Assembly (NCBI RefSeq): GCF_006385685.1
Contig: NZ_VFRP01000018.1
Location: 1 to 64,000, forward strand
Length of the DNA: 64,000 nucleotides
Direction: 5' to 3'
Source of the DNA: Amaricoccus solimangrovi
GTDB taxonomy: Bacteria > Pseudomonadota > Alphaproteobacteria > Rhodobacterales > Rhodobacteraceae
Position numbers and translations under genes: made by a program. The notes under the pieces are model-generated. The model had not been told where the DNA came from. It made no database searches and was given only the letters and a program-made list of their open reading frames with translations. Shown here one piece after another: positions 16,839 to 26,801 of this stretch (position 1 is its first letter; every line of letters starts with the position of its first letter).

Positions 16839-18299
16839 TCAGCCCCGGCCGAAATCATCCTCGATGCGGATGATGTCGTCTTCCTCGAGATAGGATCCGG
16901 TCTGCACCTCGATGAGTTCGCAGGGGATCTTGCCGGGATTGGCCAGCCGGTGGACCGAGCCGAGCGGCAGGTAGACCGACTGGTTCTCGTGCACCAGCAT
17001 CACCTCCGCGTCGCGCGTCACCTCGGCGGTGCCATGCACGACGACCCAGTGCTCGGCGCGATGGTGATGCCGCTGCAGCGACAGTTTCGCGCCCGGATTG
17101 ACCACGATCCGCTTCACGCGGAAGCGCGGGCCGATGTCCATCGTCTGGTACCAGCCCCAGGGCCGGTAGGACCGCGCAGAGGCGGTCGCCTCGCTCCGGC
17201 CGTCGCGCTCCAGCGTGGCGACCAGCGCCTTCACCTCCTGCGCGCGGTCCATCGGGCAGACCAGCACGGCGTCGGGCGTCTCGATCACCGCCAGGTTCTC
17301 GACCCCGACGGCGCAGACCAGCCGGCCCGAACTGCGCAGGTAGCTGTCGCGGCTGTCGCGCGCGACCACGTCGCCCACGGTCACGACGCCCGCCTCGTCG
17401 CGCGGCGAGACCGTCCAGATCTCGCGCCAGTCGCCGACGTCGGACCAGGTGAAATCGGCGGGCATCACGACGCCGCGCCGGGTCTTCTCCATCACGCCGA
17501 TGTCGAAGGAGGTCTTGGGGATCGCCGCGTAGCTGTCGCCGAGGCGCAGCGAGCCGAGGTCCATCCCGCCCTCGTCGAGCGCCGCGCGCACCGCGCGCAG
17601 CGTCCCGGGCGCGTGCGCCTCGATCTCGCGCAGCGCGGCGCCGGCCTTGAAGCAGAACATGCCGGCGTTCCAGAGGTAGCCCTCCGCCACGAGCGTCTCG
17701 GCCCGCGCGGCGTCGGGCTTCTCGACGAAGGCGCCGATGTGGAAGCCGCCCTTCTCCGCCGTGGCGCCCGGCCGGATGTAGCCGTAGCCGGTGGCCGGGC
17801 CGCGCGGCATCAGGCCGAAGGTGACGAGATCGCCGCCCGAGGCGGCGGCCGCGGCCGCGGCGGCGGCGGCGGCGAAGGCGTCGGGATCGGGAATGAGGTG
17901 GTCGGAGGGCAGGAGCAGGCCGAGCGTCTCCTCCCCGCCGCGCGCGGCGAGCACCAGCGCGCCGAGCGTGGCGGCGGCCAGCGTGTCGCGGCCCTCGGGC
18001 TCGAGCACCAGCTCGATCCCGACGCGGACCGCGGCCGCCTGCTCGGCGGCGATGAAGCGGCCCGCGACGCTCGTGATCACGATCGGCGCGGCGAAGACCG
18101 GATTGGCGGCGAGCCGGCGCAGCGTCTCCTGGAACGGCGATTCCGCGCCGAGCACCGGCGCGTGCTGTTTCGCGAAATCCCGCCGCGACATCGGCCAGAG
18201 CCGCGTGCCGGAGCCGCCGCAAAGCACGATCGGAACGATCGCGCCGTCCCCGACGGAGGTGATCGGCTGGGGCGCCAGGGCAACATCGAATCTGGTCAT
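16839..18299 (-). CDS. manC: Mannose-1-phosphate guanylyltransferase / mannose-6-phosphate isomerase
   Basis: A 486-residue bifunctional sugar enzyme making GDP-mannose for polysaccharide synthesis. The N-terminal nucleotidyltransferase has PIVLCGGSGTRLWPMSRRDF and FDIGVMEKT; FVEKPDAARAE is also typical. The C-terminal cupin (type II phosphomannose isomerase) has RPWGWYQTMD, GAKLSLQRHHHRAEHWVVVH and VYLPLGSVHRLANPG with the metal-binding His cluster. I start at ATG 18299 after AGGATGATCC; the frame reaches 18353. It stands alone: neighbours are a transporter and a YigZ-like gene, not other exopolysaccharide genes, so its products probably feed a locus elsewhere. Confidence 0.93.
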   Translation of the reverse strand: MTRFDVALAPQPITSVGDGAIVPIVLCGGSGTRLWPMSRRDFAKQHAPVLGAESPFQETLRRLAANPVFAAPIVITSVAGRFIAAEQAAAVRVGIELVLEPEGRDTLAAATLGALVLAARGGEETLGLLLPSDHLIPDPDAFAAAAAAAAAAASGGDLVTFGLMPRGPATGYGYIRPGATAEKGGFHIGAFVEKPDAARAETLVAEGYLWNAGMFCFKAGAALREIEAHAPGTLRAVRAALDEGGMDLGSLRLGDSYAAIPKTSFDIGVMEKTRRGVVMPADFTWSDVGDWREIWTVSPRDEAGVVTVGDVVARDSRDSYLRSSGRLVCAVGVENLAVIETPDAVLVCPMDRAQEVKALVATLERDGRSEATASARSYRPWGWYQTMDIGPRFRVKRIVVNPGAKLSLQRHHHRAEHWVVVHGTAEVTRDAEVMLVHENQSVYLPLGSVHRLANPGKIPCELIEVQTGSYLEEDDIIRIEDDFGRG

Positions 18300-18692
18300 G
18301 GGATCATCCTGTGTCGCGGCCGGGCCCGGTTCCCGGACATCGCGTTTTTCCAAGGCCGGGCAGCGGACCGGCGGGAGGGGGTGGAAGACGGGGCGACGCG
18401 GCGCGCGTCCGGCGCGGCGTTCCGGACCGGCCGGGTCACGGCCGGGGCGGACGGGAAGGGCCGGACCGATGCCCCGGACCGGCCGCCTCGCGGCGGCGCG
18501 AGGCAGGGCGCGGGGAGCGCGGGGGGCGCGGATTGCGCGATCATGTCGCCGTACTCGAAAAACAGAACACCGGGTGCGAACTCAGCCGCGTCGGAACGCG
18601 CCTCGCCCGGAGTGTCCGAAAACCCGCGCCGTCTGTCAACGCGCAAGCGCCCCCCGATTGATCGCCGGATCTCTTCGCGATAGCCACGGCGG
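18300..18692. other. Intergenic region between manC and yigZ-like gene
   Basis: No gene is seen. A 7-bp stem GCCTCGC / GCGAGGC occurs at 18485-18504. Promoters for both divergent genes should lie here but none is clear. Confidence 0.3.
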
Positions 18693-19052
18693 ATGCTGGT
18701 GCTCGAGAACGTCATATCCGACCGGGGATCGCGCTACGCGGTCGCGGGCGGGCCCTGCGCGGATGGCGCGGCGGCGCGGGAGTTCCTGCGCGCGCTCCGC
18801 CGCGACAAGCGCTTCGCCAGGGCGACGCACAATTCCTGGGCGCTGATCGGGCGGGAAGGGGCGCTGAAGAACGACGATGGCGAGGCCGGGGCCGGGATGG
18901 TCATCCTGCGCGAACTCGATCGCGAGGCGCTCTCGGGCCATATCGTCGTGGTGACGCGCTGGTTCGGCGGCAAGCATCTCGGCGGCGACCGGTTCCGGCA
19001 TGTGCGCGAGGCGGTCCGGATCTATCTCGCCGCGCGGGAAACCGCGGACTGA
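18693..19052 (+). CDS. YigZ/IMPACT N-terminal domain protein (UPF0029)
   Basis: A 119-residue protein equal to the IMPACT/YigZ N-terminal domain. Seen: RGSRYAVAGGPCADG, the invariant THNSWALI, KNDDGEAGAG (family: dDGEpsGTAG), and VVVTRWFGGKHLGGDRFRHV, which matches the family core TRYFGGilLGagGL. Bacterial YigZ usually has a second C-terminal domain (DUF1949), absent here, so this is the short form. The fold is linked to translation-related or GCN2-regulating roles in eukaryotes; the bacterial function is unknown. It is a single gene with no evident partners. Confidence 0.8.
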   Translation: MLVLENVISDRGSRYAVAGGPCADGAAAREFLRALRRDKRFARATHNSWALIGREGALKNDDGEAGAGMVILRELDREALSGHIVVVTRWFGGKHLGGDRFRHVREAVRIYLAARETAD

Positions 19053-19123
19053 GGCCGGATCGGGGGCCGGACCGGGGGCCGGACCGGAACCGGCGGCGCG
19101 CCCGCCGCCGGTCCCGGGAGAGG

Positions 19124-20428
19124 TCATTCCTCGTCGCGGATCTCGAGCCGCTGGCTCAGGATCAGCGCGACGATGGAGCAGATCGCGCCCGAGAGCAGGT
19201 AGAGGCCCGAGGCGAAGAGGCCGAACTGCGAGGCGAGCAGCAGCGCGACCAGCGGCGCGAAGCCCGCGCCGACCAGCCAGGCGAGGTCCGAGGTCAGCGC
19301 CGAGGCGGTGTAGCGGTAGCGGCGGTCGAAGCGCGAGGCGACCGCGCCCGAGGACTGGCCGAAGCTGAGGCCGAGGAGACCGAAGCCGAGCACCATGAAC
19401 AGGAATTCCCCGCTCTGCCCGGCGTCGAGCAGCACCGGTCCGAGAAGCGCGAAGACGGCGATCGCGAGCGCGCAGACGAAGAGCAGCCGCCGCCGCCCGA
19501 ACCGGTCCGCGAGCGCGCCCGAGCCGAGCACCGCGGCGAGGCCGACGAGCGAGGTGCCGATCTCGATCGCGAGGAAGCCCGGCACGGAATCGTTGGTCGA
19601 GAGATAGACCCAGGAGAGCGGAAAGACCGAGACGAGATGGAAGAGCGCGAAGGTCGCGAGCGGGGTGAAGGCGCCGATCAGGATGTTCGACCCCTCGGCC
19701 GCGACCGTCTCCCGCACGCTCGACGGGCGCAGTTCGTGGTTGCGGAACTGCTCCTCGTATTCCTCGGTCACGACGATCCGGAGCCGGGCGAAGAGCGCCA
19801 CGACGTTGATCGCGAAGGCGACGAAGAACGGATAGCGCCAGCCCCATTCGAGGAAGTCGGCCTCGCTCAGCCCGGTGACGAGATAGACGAAGAGCGCGCT
19901 CGCGACGAAGAGCCCGACCGGGGCGCCGAGCTGGGGAATCATCGCGTACCAGCCGCGTTCCTCCCGCGGCGCATTCATCGCGAGCAGCGAGGCGAGCCCG
20001 TCCCAGGCGCCGCCGAGCGCCAGCCCCTGGGCGATCCGCATCCCGCAGAGGATCACGATCGCGTAACCGCCGGCCACCGAGTAGTCCGGCATGAAGGCGA
20101 TGCCCGCCGTCGCGCATCCGAGCAGGAAGAGCGCCACCGTGAGCTTGATTCCACGCCCGAAACGGCGGTCGATCTCGGTAAAGATCAGCGTTCCGAAGGG
20201 CCTGGCGACGAAGGCGAGCGAAAACACCGCGAAGGAGAGCAGAACCCCGTCGAGCGGGCTCGCGAAGGGGAACATCACCCGCGGGAAGACCAGGACGGAG
20301 GCGATGGCATAGACGAAAAAGTCAAAGAATTCAGAGCTTCTTCCGATGACCACGCCGACCGCGAGTTCCGGTACGCTCGCATGGCCGTGCTCTTCGGCCT
20401 CTTCCGCGAGAGAGGATTCGTAGGACAT
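19124..20428 (-). CDS. MFS transporter, metabolite:H+ symporter-like
   Basis: A 434-residue major-facilitator protein with 12 predicted membrane helices, of the metabolite:H+ symporter (ShiA/ProP-like) branch: GRSSEFFDFFVYAIASVLVF in helix 1, FGTLIFTEIDRRFGRGIKL between helices 2 and 3 (the family RxxGRR signature area), and GALADRFGRRRLLFV in the second half. The ATG at 20428 (MSYESSLAEE) has GGAGGC upstream. The substrate is unknown, probably a small carboxylate or similar solute. It faces away from cyoA, with about 140 bases between; no co-transcribed gene is seen. Confidence 0.8.
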   Translation of the reverse strand: MSYESSLAEEAEEHGHASVPELAVGVVIGRSSEFFDFFVYAIASVLVFPRVMFPFASPLDGVLLSFAVFSLAFVARPFGTLIFTEIDRRFGRGIKLTVALFLLGCATAGIAFMPDYSVAGGYAIVILCGMRIAQGLALGGAWDGLASLLAMNAPREERGWYAMIPQLGAPVGLFVASALFVYLVTGLSEADFLEWGWRYPFFVAFAINVVALFARLRIVVTEEYEEQFRNHELRPSSVRETVAAEGSNILIGAFTPLATFALFHLVSVFPLSWVYLSTNDSVPGFLAIEIGTSLVGLAAVLGSGALADRFGRRRLLFVCALAIAVFALLGPVLLDAGQSGEFLFMVLGFGLLGLSFGQSSGAVASRFDRRYRYTASALTSDLAWLVGAGFAPLVALLLASQFGLFASGLYLLSGAICSIVALILSQRLEIRDEE

Positions 20429-20568
20429 CGCGGCTGCCTCCAATGCGTTATCCCGGGGGCCGAATCCCCCGGCCCCGCGCACTCTCTTATAGCCCTCGAT
20501 TTTCAGTATGCTAAGGAGGAATCGGACTCGGGTGCCGGTGTCGCCGCTCGGGGGACGCGACTGCGGGA

Positions 20569-21669
20569 ATGATGAACATGAAGTTGAGACGATCGCTGCT
20601 TTGCACGCTGCCGGTCATGGCGCTCCTTGGCGGATGCGACATGGTCGTGCTCAATCCCTCCGGTTATGTCGCGGCGCAGCAACGCGACGTCCTCGTCACC
20701 TCCACGCTGCTCATGCTGCTCATCATCATCCCGGTGATGGGGCTCACCGCCTTCTTCGCCTGGCGCTACAAGGCCTCCCGCAAGGCGCGTTACGATCCCG
20801 ACTGGCACCACTCGACGAGCCTCGAACTGATCATCTGGGCCGCGCCGCTGATGATCATCATCTGCCTCGGCGGGCTCACCTGGGTAAGCACCCACATGCT
20901 CGATCCGTTCCGTCCGCTCGAACATATCGGCGAGCGGCGCCCGGTTCCCGCCGATGCGAAGCCGCTCGAGGTCGATGTCGTCGCGCTCGACTGGAAATGG
21001 CTCTTCATCTATCCCGAATACGGCATCGCGACCGTGAACGACGCCGCCGCGCCGGTCGACCGGCCGATCCACTTCAAGATCACCTCGCAATCGGTGATGA
21101 ACGCCTTCTACGTTCCCGCGCTCGCCGGCATGCTCTACGCGATGCCGGGGATGGAATCGCAGGTCCACGCGGTGATGAACTACCCGGGCGAATACGACGG
21201 CTTCTCCTCGAACTACAGCGGCGCGGGCTTCTCGCACATGCGCTTCAAGTTCCACGGGCTGGAGCCGAGGGATTTCGTCGCCTGGATCGGCGCCGCGCGC
21301 GCCTCCGGCAGGACGCTCGACCGCGCGGAATACCTCGCGCTGGCCGAGCCGAGCGAGAACGTGCCGCCGTCGAGCTACGCCGCGGTCGAGCCCGACCTCT
21401 TCGACCGGGTCGTGGGCCGCTGCGTGGAGCAGGGGCGGATGTGCGCGGGCGAGATGGCCTGGCTCGACGGGCAGGGGGGCACCGGCCTCGCCGGCACGGT
21501 GAACCTGCTGCCGGCGCCCGACCAGGCGAGCGCGCCCTTCGGGGCCACGCCCTTCCACGTGGCGGAGCTCTGCGCCCCGCTGCCCGATACCGAAACGCGG
21601 CGTGACAGCCTCGCGCTGCTCACGCCCCTGACGCCCGCCCCGAGCGGCGCCTCCGACCAAACCTTCTGA
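20569..21669 (+). CDS. cyoA: Cytochrome bo3-type ubiquinol oxidase subunit II
   Basis: A 366-residue subunit II of a quinol oxidase. The N-terminus is a lipoprotein signal ([17 protein letters not shown], lipobox Cys near residue 24), then two membrane helices ([18 protein letters not shown] and [21 protein letters not shown]). The periplasmic cupredoxin-like domain has [20 protein letters not shown] but lacks the Cys/His CuA set, so this oxidase takes electrons from quinol, not cytochrome c. The start is one of three close ATGs (20569, 20572, 20578). It is the first gene of cyoABCD, 14 bases before cyoB. Confidence 0.93.
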   Translation: MMNMKLRRSLLCTLPVMALLGGCDMVVLNPSGYVAAQQRDVLVTSTLLMLLIIIPVMGLTAFFAWRYKASRKARYDPDWHHSTSLELIIWAAPLMIIICLGGLTWVSTHMLDPFRPLEHIGERRPVPADAKPLEVDVVALDWKWLFIYPEYGIATVNDAAAPVDRPIHFKITSQSVMNAFYVPALAGMLYAMPGMESQVHAVMNYPGEYDGFSSNYSGAGFSHMRFKFHGLEPRDFVAWIGAARASGRTLDRAEYLALAEPSENVPPSSYAAVEPDLFDRVVGRCVEQGRMCAGEMAWLDGQGGTGLAGTVNLLPAPDQASAPFGATPFHVAELCAPLPDTETRRDSLALLTPLTPAPSGASDQTF

Positions 21670-21683
21670 CCCGGGGCAGCGCA

Positions 21684-23690
21684 ATGGCCATCGAACAACA
21701 TATTCCCACCACCTTCCTCTTCGGGCGGTTGACCTGGGAGGCCTTCCCGATCCACGAGCCGATCCTCGTCGCGACCTTCGCGGGCGTCGTGCTGGGCGGC
21801 CTCGCCCTGCTCGGGGCGATCACCTACTTCCGGCTCTGGGGCTTCCTCTGGAAGGAATGGTTCACGAGCGTCGATCACAAGAAGATCGGCATCATGTACA
21901 TCGTGCTCGGCATCGTGATGCTGCTCAGGGGCTTCGCCGACGCGGTGATGATGCGCCTGCAGCAGGCGCTCGCCTTCAACGGGTCCGAGGGCTACCTGCC
22001 GGCGCACCACTACGATCAGGTCTTCACCGCCCACGGCGTGATCATGATCTTCTTCGTTGCGATGCCGCTCGTCACCGGCTTCATGAACTTCGTGATGCCG
22101 CTCCAGATCGGCGCGCGCGACGTCGCCTTCCCGTTCCTGAACAACTTCTCGTTCTGGATGACGGTCGGCGGCGCGGTGATCACGATGGTCTCGCTCTTCG
22201 TCGGCGAATACGCGCAGACCGGCTGGCTCGCCTATCCGCCGCTCTCGGGCATCGCCAACAGCCCCTATGTCGGCGTCGACTACTATATCTGGGGGCTCCA
22301 GGTCGCGGGCGTCGGCACGACATTGTCGGGCATCAACCTGATCGTGACGATCATCAAGATGCGCTGCCCCGGCATGACGATGATGCGGATGCCGATCTTC
22401 ACCTGGACCGCGCTCTGCTCCAACATCCTGATCGTCGCGGCCTTCCCGGTCTTCACCGCGCTTCTCGTGCTGCTCGCGCTCGACCGCTACGTGGGCACGA
22501 ACTTCTTCACCGCCGACAACGGCGGCAACCCGATGATGTACGTGAACCTCGTCTGGATCTGGGGCCATCCGGAGGTCTACATCCTGATCCTGCCGGCCTT
22601 CGGCATCTTCTCGGAAGTGACCTCGACCTTCTCCGGCAAGCGGCTCTTCGGCTATTCCTCGATGGTCTACGCGACGGTCTGCATCACCGTCCTCTCCTAC
22701 ATCGTCTGGCTGCACCACTTCTTCACGATGGGGTCGGGGGCGAGCGTGAACTCGTTCTTCGGCATCACGACGATGATCATCTCGATCCCGACCGGGGCGA
22801 AGCTCTTCAACTGGCTCTTCACCATGTTCCGGGGCCGCATCCGCTACGAGCCGCCGATGATGTGGACGGTGGCCTTCATGCTCACCTTCACGATCGGCGG
22901 CATGACGGGCGTGCTCCTCGCGGTGCCGCCGGCGGATTTCGTGCTGCACAACTCGCTGTTCCTGATCGCGCATTTCCACAACGTGATCATCGGCGGCGTG
23001 GTCTTCGGCCTCTTCGCGGGCATCCAGTTCTGGTTCCCGAAGGCCTTCGGCTTCAAGCTCGAGCCGTTCTGGGGCAAGGTGTCGTTCTGGTGCTGGCTCA
23101 CCGGCTACTGGCTCGCCTTCACGCCGCTCTACGTGCTCGGCCTGATGGGCGTCACCCGGCGCATGCGGGTCTTCGACGACCCGAGCCTGCAGATCTGGTT
23201 CCTGATCGCGGCGATCGGCGCGGGGGTGATCGCCTGCGGCATCGCGGCCTTCCTGATCCAGATCGGCGTCTCGATCCTGCGGCGCGACCAGCTGCGCGAC
23301 ACGACCGGCGATCCCTGGGACGGCCGGACGCTCGAATGGGCGACCTCCTCGCCGCCGCCGGCCTACAATTTCGCCTTCACCCCCGTGGTGCGCGAGATCG
23401 ATGCCTGGTGGGACATGAAGAGCGCGGGCTACGTCCGCCCGACCTCGGGCTTCATCCCGATCCACATGCCGAAGAACACCCCCGCGGGGATGATCCTCGC
23501 CGGCCTCGCGGTGGTCTGCGGCCTGGCGCTGGTCTGGTACATCTGGTGGCTCGCGGCGCTGAGCTTCCTCGGGCTCATCGGCTATGCGATCTGGCACACG
23601 TTCAACTACAACCGCGACTACCACATCCCGGCCACCCAGGTTACGGCGACCGAGGATGCGCGCGGCCAGCTTCTGGCCGGGAGGGCCTGA
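21684..23690 (+). CDS. cyoB: Cytochrome bo3-type ubiquinol oxidase subunit I
   Basis: A 668-residue heme-copper oxidase catalytic subunit. The low-spin heme and D-channel area is [20 protein letters not shown] then [13 protein letters not shown]. CuB ligands are in [20 protein letters not shown] (His-Pro-Glu-Val-Tyr, with the His-Tyr crosslink) and [11 protein letters not shown]. Heme ligands are in [13 protein letters not shown]. It has the extra N- and C-terminal helices of the CyoB type. It reduces O2 to water, coupled to proton pumping. Neighbours cyoA and cyoC are 14 and 3 bases away. No unusual residue is seen in the active site. Confidence 0.96.
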   Translation: MAIEQHIPTTFLFGRLTWEAFPIHEPILVATFAGVVLGGLALLGAITYFRLWGFLWKEWFTSVDHKKIGIMYIVLGIVMLLRGFADAVMMRLQQALAFNGSEGYLPAHHYDQVFTAHGVIMIFFVAMPLVTGFMNFVMPLQIGARDVAFPFLNNFSFWMTVGGAVITMVSLFVGEYAQTGWLAYPPLSGIANSPYVGVDYYIWGLQVAGVGTTLSGINLIVTIIKMRCPGMTMMRMPIFTWTALCSNILIVAAFPVFTALLVLLALDRYVGTNFFTADNGGNPMMYVNLVWIWGHPEVYILILPAFGIFSEVTSTFSGKRLFGYSSMVYATVCITVLSYIVWLHHFFTMGSGASVNSFFGITTMIISIPTGAKLFNWLFTMFRGRIRYEPPMMWTVAFMLTFTIGGMTGVLLAVPPADFVLHNSLFLIAHFHNVIIGGVVFGLFAGIQFWFPKAFGFKLEPFWGKVSFWCWLTGYWLAFTPLYVLGLMGVTRRMRVFDDPSLQIWFLIAAIGAGVIACGIAAFLIQIGVSILRRDQLRDTTGDPWDGRTLEWATSSPPPAYNFAFTPVVREIDAWWDMKSAGYVRPTSGFIPIHMPKNTPAGMILAGLAVVCGLALVWYIWWLAALSFLGLIGYAIWHTFNYNRDYHIPATQVTATEDARGQLLAGRA

Positions 23691-23693
23691 CCG

Positions 23694-24308
23694 ATGACGA
23701 CGACGGCGGCCACGCCCGTGTTCTACCTCACCGAGGAGGAACACCACGAGCCGGGGGGCTTCACCAACCTCGGCTTCTGGATCTACCTGATGAGCGACTG
23801 CCTCATCTTCGCGGTCCTCTTCGCCACCTATGGCGTGCTCGGCGCCAGCCTCGCCGGCGGGCCGGGGCCGCGCGACCTCTTTGATCTCAGCCTCGTCGCG
23901 CTCAACACGACGATGCTGCTGCTCTCCTCGATCACCTACGGTTTCGCGATGCTCGCGATGCACCGGATGGACCAGAAGGAGACGATCAAGTGGCTCGCGA
24001 TCACCGGGCTCTTCGGCGCGGCCTTCATCGCGATCGAGCTCTACGAGTTCCGCCACCTCATCCACGAGGGCGCGGGGCCGTGGCGCTCGGGCTTCCTCTC
24101 GGCCTTCTTCGCGCTCGTCGGCACCCACGGGCTGCACGTGAGCTTCGGCATCCTCTGGCTCATCGTCTCGATCGTCCAGGTCCGCGCGAAGGGGCTCATC
24201 CCCGCCAACCAGCGGCGGCTCACCTGCCTGTCGCTGTTCTGGCACTTCCTCGACGTCGTCTGGATCGGCGTCTTCACCTTCGTCTATCTGATGGGAGTGC
24301 TGCGATGA
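23694..24308 (+). CDS. cyoC: Cytochrome bo3-type ubiquinol oxidase subunit III
   Basis: A 204-residue five-helix subunit III. Recognisable stretches are [40 protein letters not shown] and [18 protein letters not shown] with the family-typical THGLHV. It stabilises the catalytic subunit. It follows cyoB by 3 bases, and its stop overlaps the cyoD start (ATGA), so these genes are translated together. Confidence 0.95.
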   Translation: MTTTAATPVFYLTEEEHHEPGGFTNLGFWIYLMSDCLIFAVLFATYGVLGASLAGGPGPRDLFDLSLVALNTTMLLLSSITYGFAMLAMHRMDQKETIKWLAITGLFGAAFIAIELYEFRHLIHEGAGPWRSGFLSAFFALVGTHGLHVSFGILWLIVSIVQVRAKGLIPANQRRLTCLSLFWHFLDVVWIGVFTFVYLMGVLR

Positions 24309-24724
24309 GCGCCGGTCATCCCGAGGCGGCGCACGGCGCCCACGAGGCGCGTCATGGCGCCCATCACGACCCGCACGAGGCGCCGCACGGCACCTACGAA
24401 TCCTACACGCGCGGCTTCGTGCTGTCGGTGATCCTGACGGCGATCCCGTTCATCCTCGTGATGTTCCGCCCGATCGACAGCGCGGGCTATACCGCCGCGA
24501 TCGTGCTCGCCTGCGCGCTGATCCAGATCCTCGTGCACATGATCTACTTCCTGCACATGAGCCCGAAGGCGGAGGGGGGCTGGCTCCTGCTCTCGACCGT
24601 GTTCACGATCGTGCTGGTGGTGATCGCGCTCGCGGGCTCGCTCTGGATCGTCTACCACCTCAACAGCAACATGATGCCCTCGATGGGCGAGATGCCGAAC
24701 ATCGAGCGGCCCTACGACGAATAG
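24305..24724 (+). CDS. cyoD: Cytochrome bo3-type ubiquinol oxidase subunit IV
   Basis: A 139-residue subunit IV with three membrane helices ([58 protein letters not shown]), family-typical in length apart from its N-terminus. That N-terminus (about 30 residues before the first helix) is strikingly His-rich ([20 protein letters not shown]), which could bind metal or simply be low-complexity. The ATG at 24305 overlaps the cyoC stop. A strong terminator follows at 24747-24784. Confidence 0.92.
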   Translation: MSAGHPEAAHGAHEARHGAHHDPHEAPHGTYESYTRGFVLSVILTAIPFILVMFRPIDSAGYTAAIVLACALIQILVHMIYFLHMSPKAEGGWLLLSTVFTIVLVVIALAGSLWIVYHLNSNMMPSMGEMPNIERPYDE

Positions 24725-24746
24725 TCCCGGCCGCGCCGCGACATCC

Positions 24747-24784
24747 GGGGCGCCGGTCCGCGGGGACCGGCGCCCCTGCCTTTT
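24747..24784 (+). terminator. Rho-independent terminator after cyoD
   Basis: A perfect 13-bp stem GGGGCGCCGGTCC / GGACCGGCGCCCC with loop GCGG, then TGCCTTTT. It lies before the SURF1 gene, so that gene may be expressed less than cyoABCD by partial read-through. Confidence 0.85.
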
Positions 24785-24802
24785 GACGAGGTGGTCCCCG
24801 CG

Positions 24803-25519
24803 ATGAAGCGCGTCCGTTCGATCCTCGCCTGGCTCGCCGTCGCGCTGGCGGTCACGGGCTTCGTCGCGCTCGGCGTCTGGCAGCTGGAGCGGCGGGCCTG
24901 GAAGCACGCGCTGATCGCCCGGGTCGACGCCCGGGTGGCGGCCGCGCCGGCCGCGCCGCCGGGGCCGGGCGACTGGGCCGGGGTCTCGGCGGGACGCGAC
25001 GGCTACGCCCATGTGCGCCTCACCGGGCATTTCCTGCATGACCGGGAGGTGACGGTCCAGGCGGTGACGGAGCTCGGCGCCGGCTACTGGGTGCTGACGC
25101 CGCTCGACGCGGGGGATTTCACCGTGCTCGTCAACCGGGGCTTCGTGCCGATGGACCGCCGCGACCCGGCGCGCCGGGCGGCGGGGCAGGTCGCGGGGGA
25201 GGTGACGGTGACCGGCCTCCTCCGGATCACCGAGCCCGGCGGCGCGTTCCTGCGTGCGAACAACCCGGCGGCGGGACGGTGGTATTCGCGCGACGTCGCG
25301 GCGATCGCGGCGACCGAGGGGCTCGAAGGGCCGGTGGCGCCCTATTTCATCGACGCGGACGCCGCGCCCAATCCGGGCGGGCTGCCGGTCGGCGGGCTGA
25401 CCGTGATCCGGTTCCGCGACAGCCATCTGAGCTACGCGCTCACCTGGTTCGCGCTCGCGGGCGGGCTCGCCGGCGCGGTGATCTGGCTCCGCCTGCGCGG
25501 ACCGCGGGACCGCGCGTAG
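24803..25519 (+). CDS. SURF1 family oxidase assembly protein
   Basis: A 238-residue SURF1/Shy1 protein: an N-terminal membrane helix (ILAWLAVALAVTGFVALGVW followed by QLERRAWK, the family WQLxRRxWK motif), a periplasmic domain with GTFLxxxE-like (LTGHFLHDREVTVQA), VLVNRGFVPMDRRDP and the C-terminal helix SYALTWFALAGGLAGAVIWL. SURF1 helps insert heme in heme-copper oxidases. I start at ATG 24803; the preceding GTG at 24791 is an alternative. It follows cyoD across a terminator, which ties it to the quinol oxidase. No heme O synthase gene (cyoE) occurs in the window. Confidence 0.9.
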   Translation: MKRVRSILAWLAVALAVTGFVALGVWQLERRAWKHALIARVDARVAAAPAAPPGPGDWAGVSAGRDGYAHVRLTGHFLHDREVTVQAVTELGAGYWVLTPLDAGDFTVLVNRGFVPMDRRDPARRAAGQVAGEVTVTGLLRITEPGGAFLRANNPAAGRWYSRDVAAIAATEGLEGPVAPYFIDADAAPNPGGLPVGGLTVIRFRDSHLSYALTWFALAGGLAGAVIWLRLRGPRDRA

Positions 25520-25584
25520 AATTACGCCCATCCCTCGCCACGGTTTCGGTGGCGGTTCCCGGCGCGCCAGGATAGCGAGGCTCC

Positions 25585-26703
25585 ATGGACGCGCCTTCGA
25601 CATTCGAGATCTTCCTCTCCGCCGCCCCGGGGCTCGAGCCTGTGCTGCTCGCCGAGGCGCAGGAGCGCGGCTTCGGCCCGGCCAGCGCCGTGCCGGGCGG
25701 CGTGACCTTCCAGGGCGGCTGGCCGGAGGTCTGGCGGGCCAATCTCGAACTGCGCGGCGCGACGCGGGTGCTGGCGCGGATCGGCGCCTTCCGCGCGCTG
25801 CATCTCGCCCAGCTCGACAAGCGGGCGCGCCGCTTCCCCTGGGCGACGGTCCTGCGCCCCGACGTGCCGGTCCGGGTCGAGGTCACGGCCCGCGCCTCGC
25901 GCATCTATCACGCCGGCGCGGCGCGCGAGCGGATCGAGCGCGCGATCCGCGAGGAACTCGGCGCGCCGCTCGCCGACGAGGCGCGGGTGGTGGTGAAGGT
26001 CCGGATCGAGGACGACCTCTGCCAGCTGAGCCTCGATACCTCGGGCGAGTCGCTGCACCGGCGGGGCTACAAGCAGGCGGTGGCGAAGGCGCCGATGCGC
26101 GAGACGCTGGCCGCGCTCTTCCTGCGCGCCTGCGGCTTCGACGGGACCGAGCCGGTGCTCGACCCGATGTGCGGCTCCGGCACCTTCGTGATCGAGGCGG
26201 CGGAGATCGCCGCCGGCCTCGCCCCCGGGCGGGCGCGGAGCTTCGCCTTCGAGGATCTCGCGAATTTCGATCCCGCCGCCTGGGAGGCGCTGCGCGCCGC
26301 GCCCCGTCCGGCGCCGGGCGCGGGGATCGCGATGCTGGGCTCGGACCGCGATCAGGGCGCGGTCCGGATGAGCGTCGCGAACGCCGCCCGCGCCGGGGTG
26401 GCGGAGCGGACCCGCTTCGAATGCCGCCCGGTCGCCGATCTGGAGCGGCCCGCGGGGCCGCCCGGCCTCGTCATCGTCAACCCGCCCTATGGCGCGCGCA
26501 TCGGCGCGCCGGGGCCGCTCCGGGGCCTCCATGCGAGCCTCGGCGCCGCGCTGCGCGAGAGGTTCGGCGGCTGGCGCGTCGGCCTCGTCACCAGCGATCC
26601 CGGCCTCGCGCGCGCGACGGGCCTGCCCTTCGCGCCGCCGGGGCCGCCGGTCGCGCATGGCGGGCTCAAGGTCCGGCTGTTCCGGACGCCGCCGCTCGGA
26701 TGA
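25585..26703 (+). CDS. THUMP-domain rRNA/tRNA guanine-N2 methyltransferase (RlmL-like)
   Basis: A 372-residue class I methyltransferase. The N-terminal THUMP/ferredoxin-like part (about 1-160) includes FLSAAPGLEPVLLAEAQERG and IYHAGAARERIERAIRE, then LSLDTSGESLHRRGYK. The catalytic part has the SAM-binding DPMCGSGTFVIEAAEIAAG and the NPPYG motif in VIVNPPYGARIGAPG. This is the pattern of the YcbY N-terminal half/TrmN-RlmL group, which modifies a guanine N2 in rRNA or tRNA. E. coli RlmL is fused to RlmK, absent here. The stop overlaps a possible early start of the next gene. Confidence 0.85.
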   Translation: MDAPSTFEIFLSAAPGLEPVLLAEAQERGFGPASAVPGGVTFQGGWPEVWRANLELRGATRVLARIGAFRALHLAQLDKRARRFPWATVLRPDVPVRVEVTARASRIYHAGAARERIERAIREELGAPLADEARVVVKVRIEDDLCQLSLDTSGESLHRRGYKQAVAKAPMRETLAALFLRACGFDGTEPVLDPMCGSGTFVIEAAEIAAGLAPGRARSFAFEDLANFDPAAWEALRAAPRPAPGAGIAMLGSDRDQGAVRMSVANAARAGVAERTRFECRPVADLERPAGPPGLVIVNPPYGARIGAPGPLRGLHASLGAALRERFGGWRVGLVTSDPGLARATGLPFAPPGPPVAHGGLKVRLFRTPPLG

Positions 26704-26801
26704 TCCCGCCCGGAGGCCGGTCCCGGCGGGAAGGCGCGGAACGGCCGGGCGCCGGGCGAATGCGCGTGACCCCGCGCGAGGAAAGGGTTATTCGCGACAG
26801 G

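Noticed and set aside
19053-19123. Short repeats of GGGGGCCGGACCG
   Set aside because: A 70-base GC-rich gap with local tandem similarity; too short and degenerate to call a repeat element.
21375-24245. 956-codon minus-strand frame opposite cyoBC
   Set aside because: Rich in Glu/Arg/His repeats, a known artefact of antisense GC-rich membrane-protein genes.
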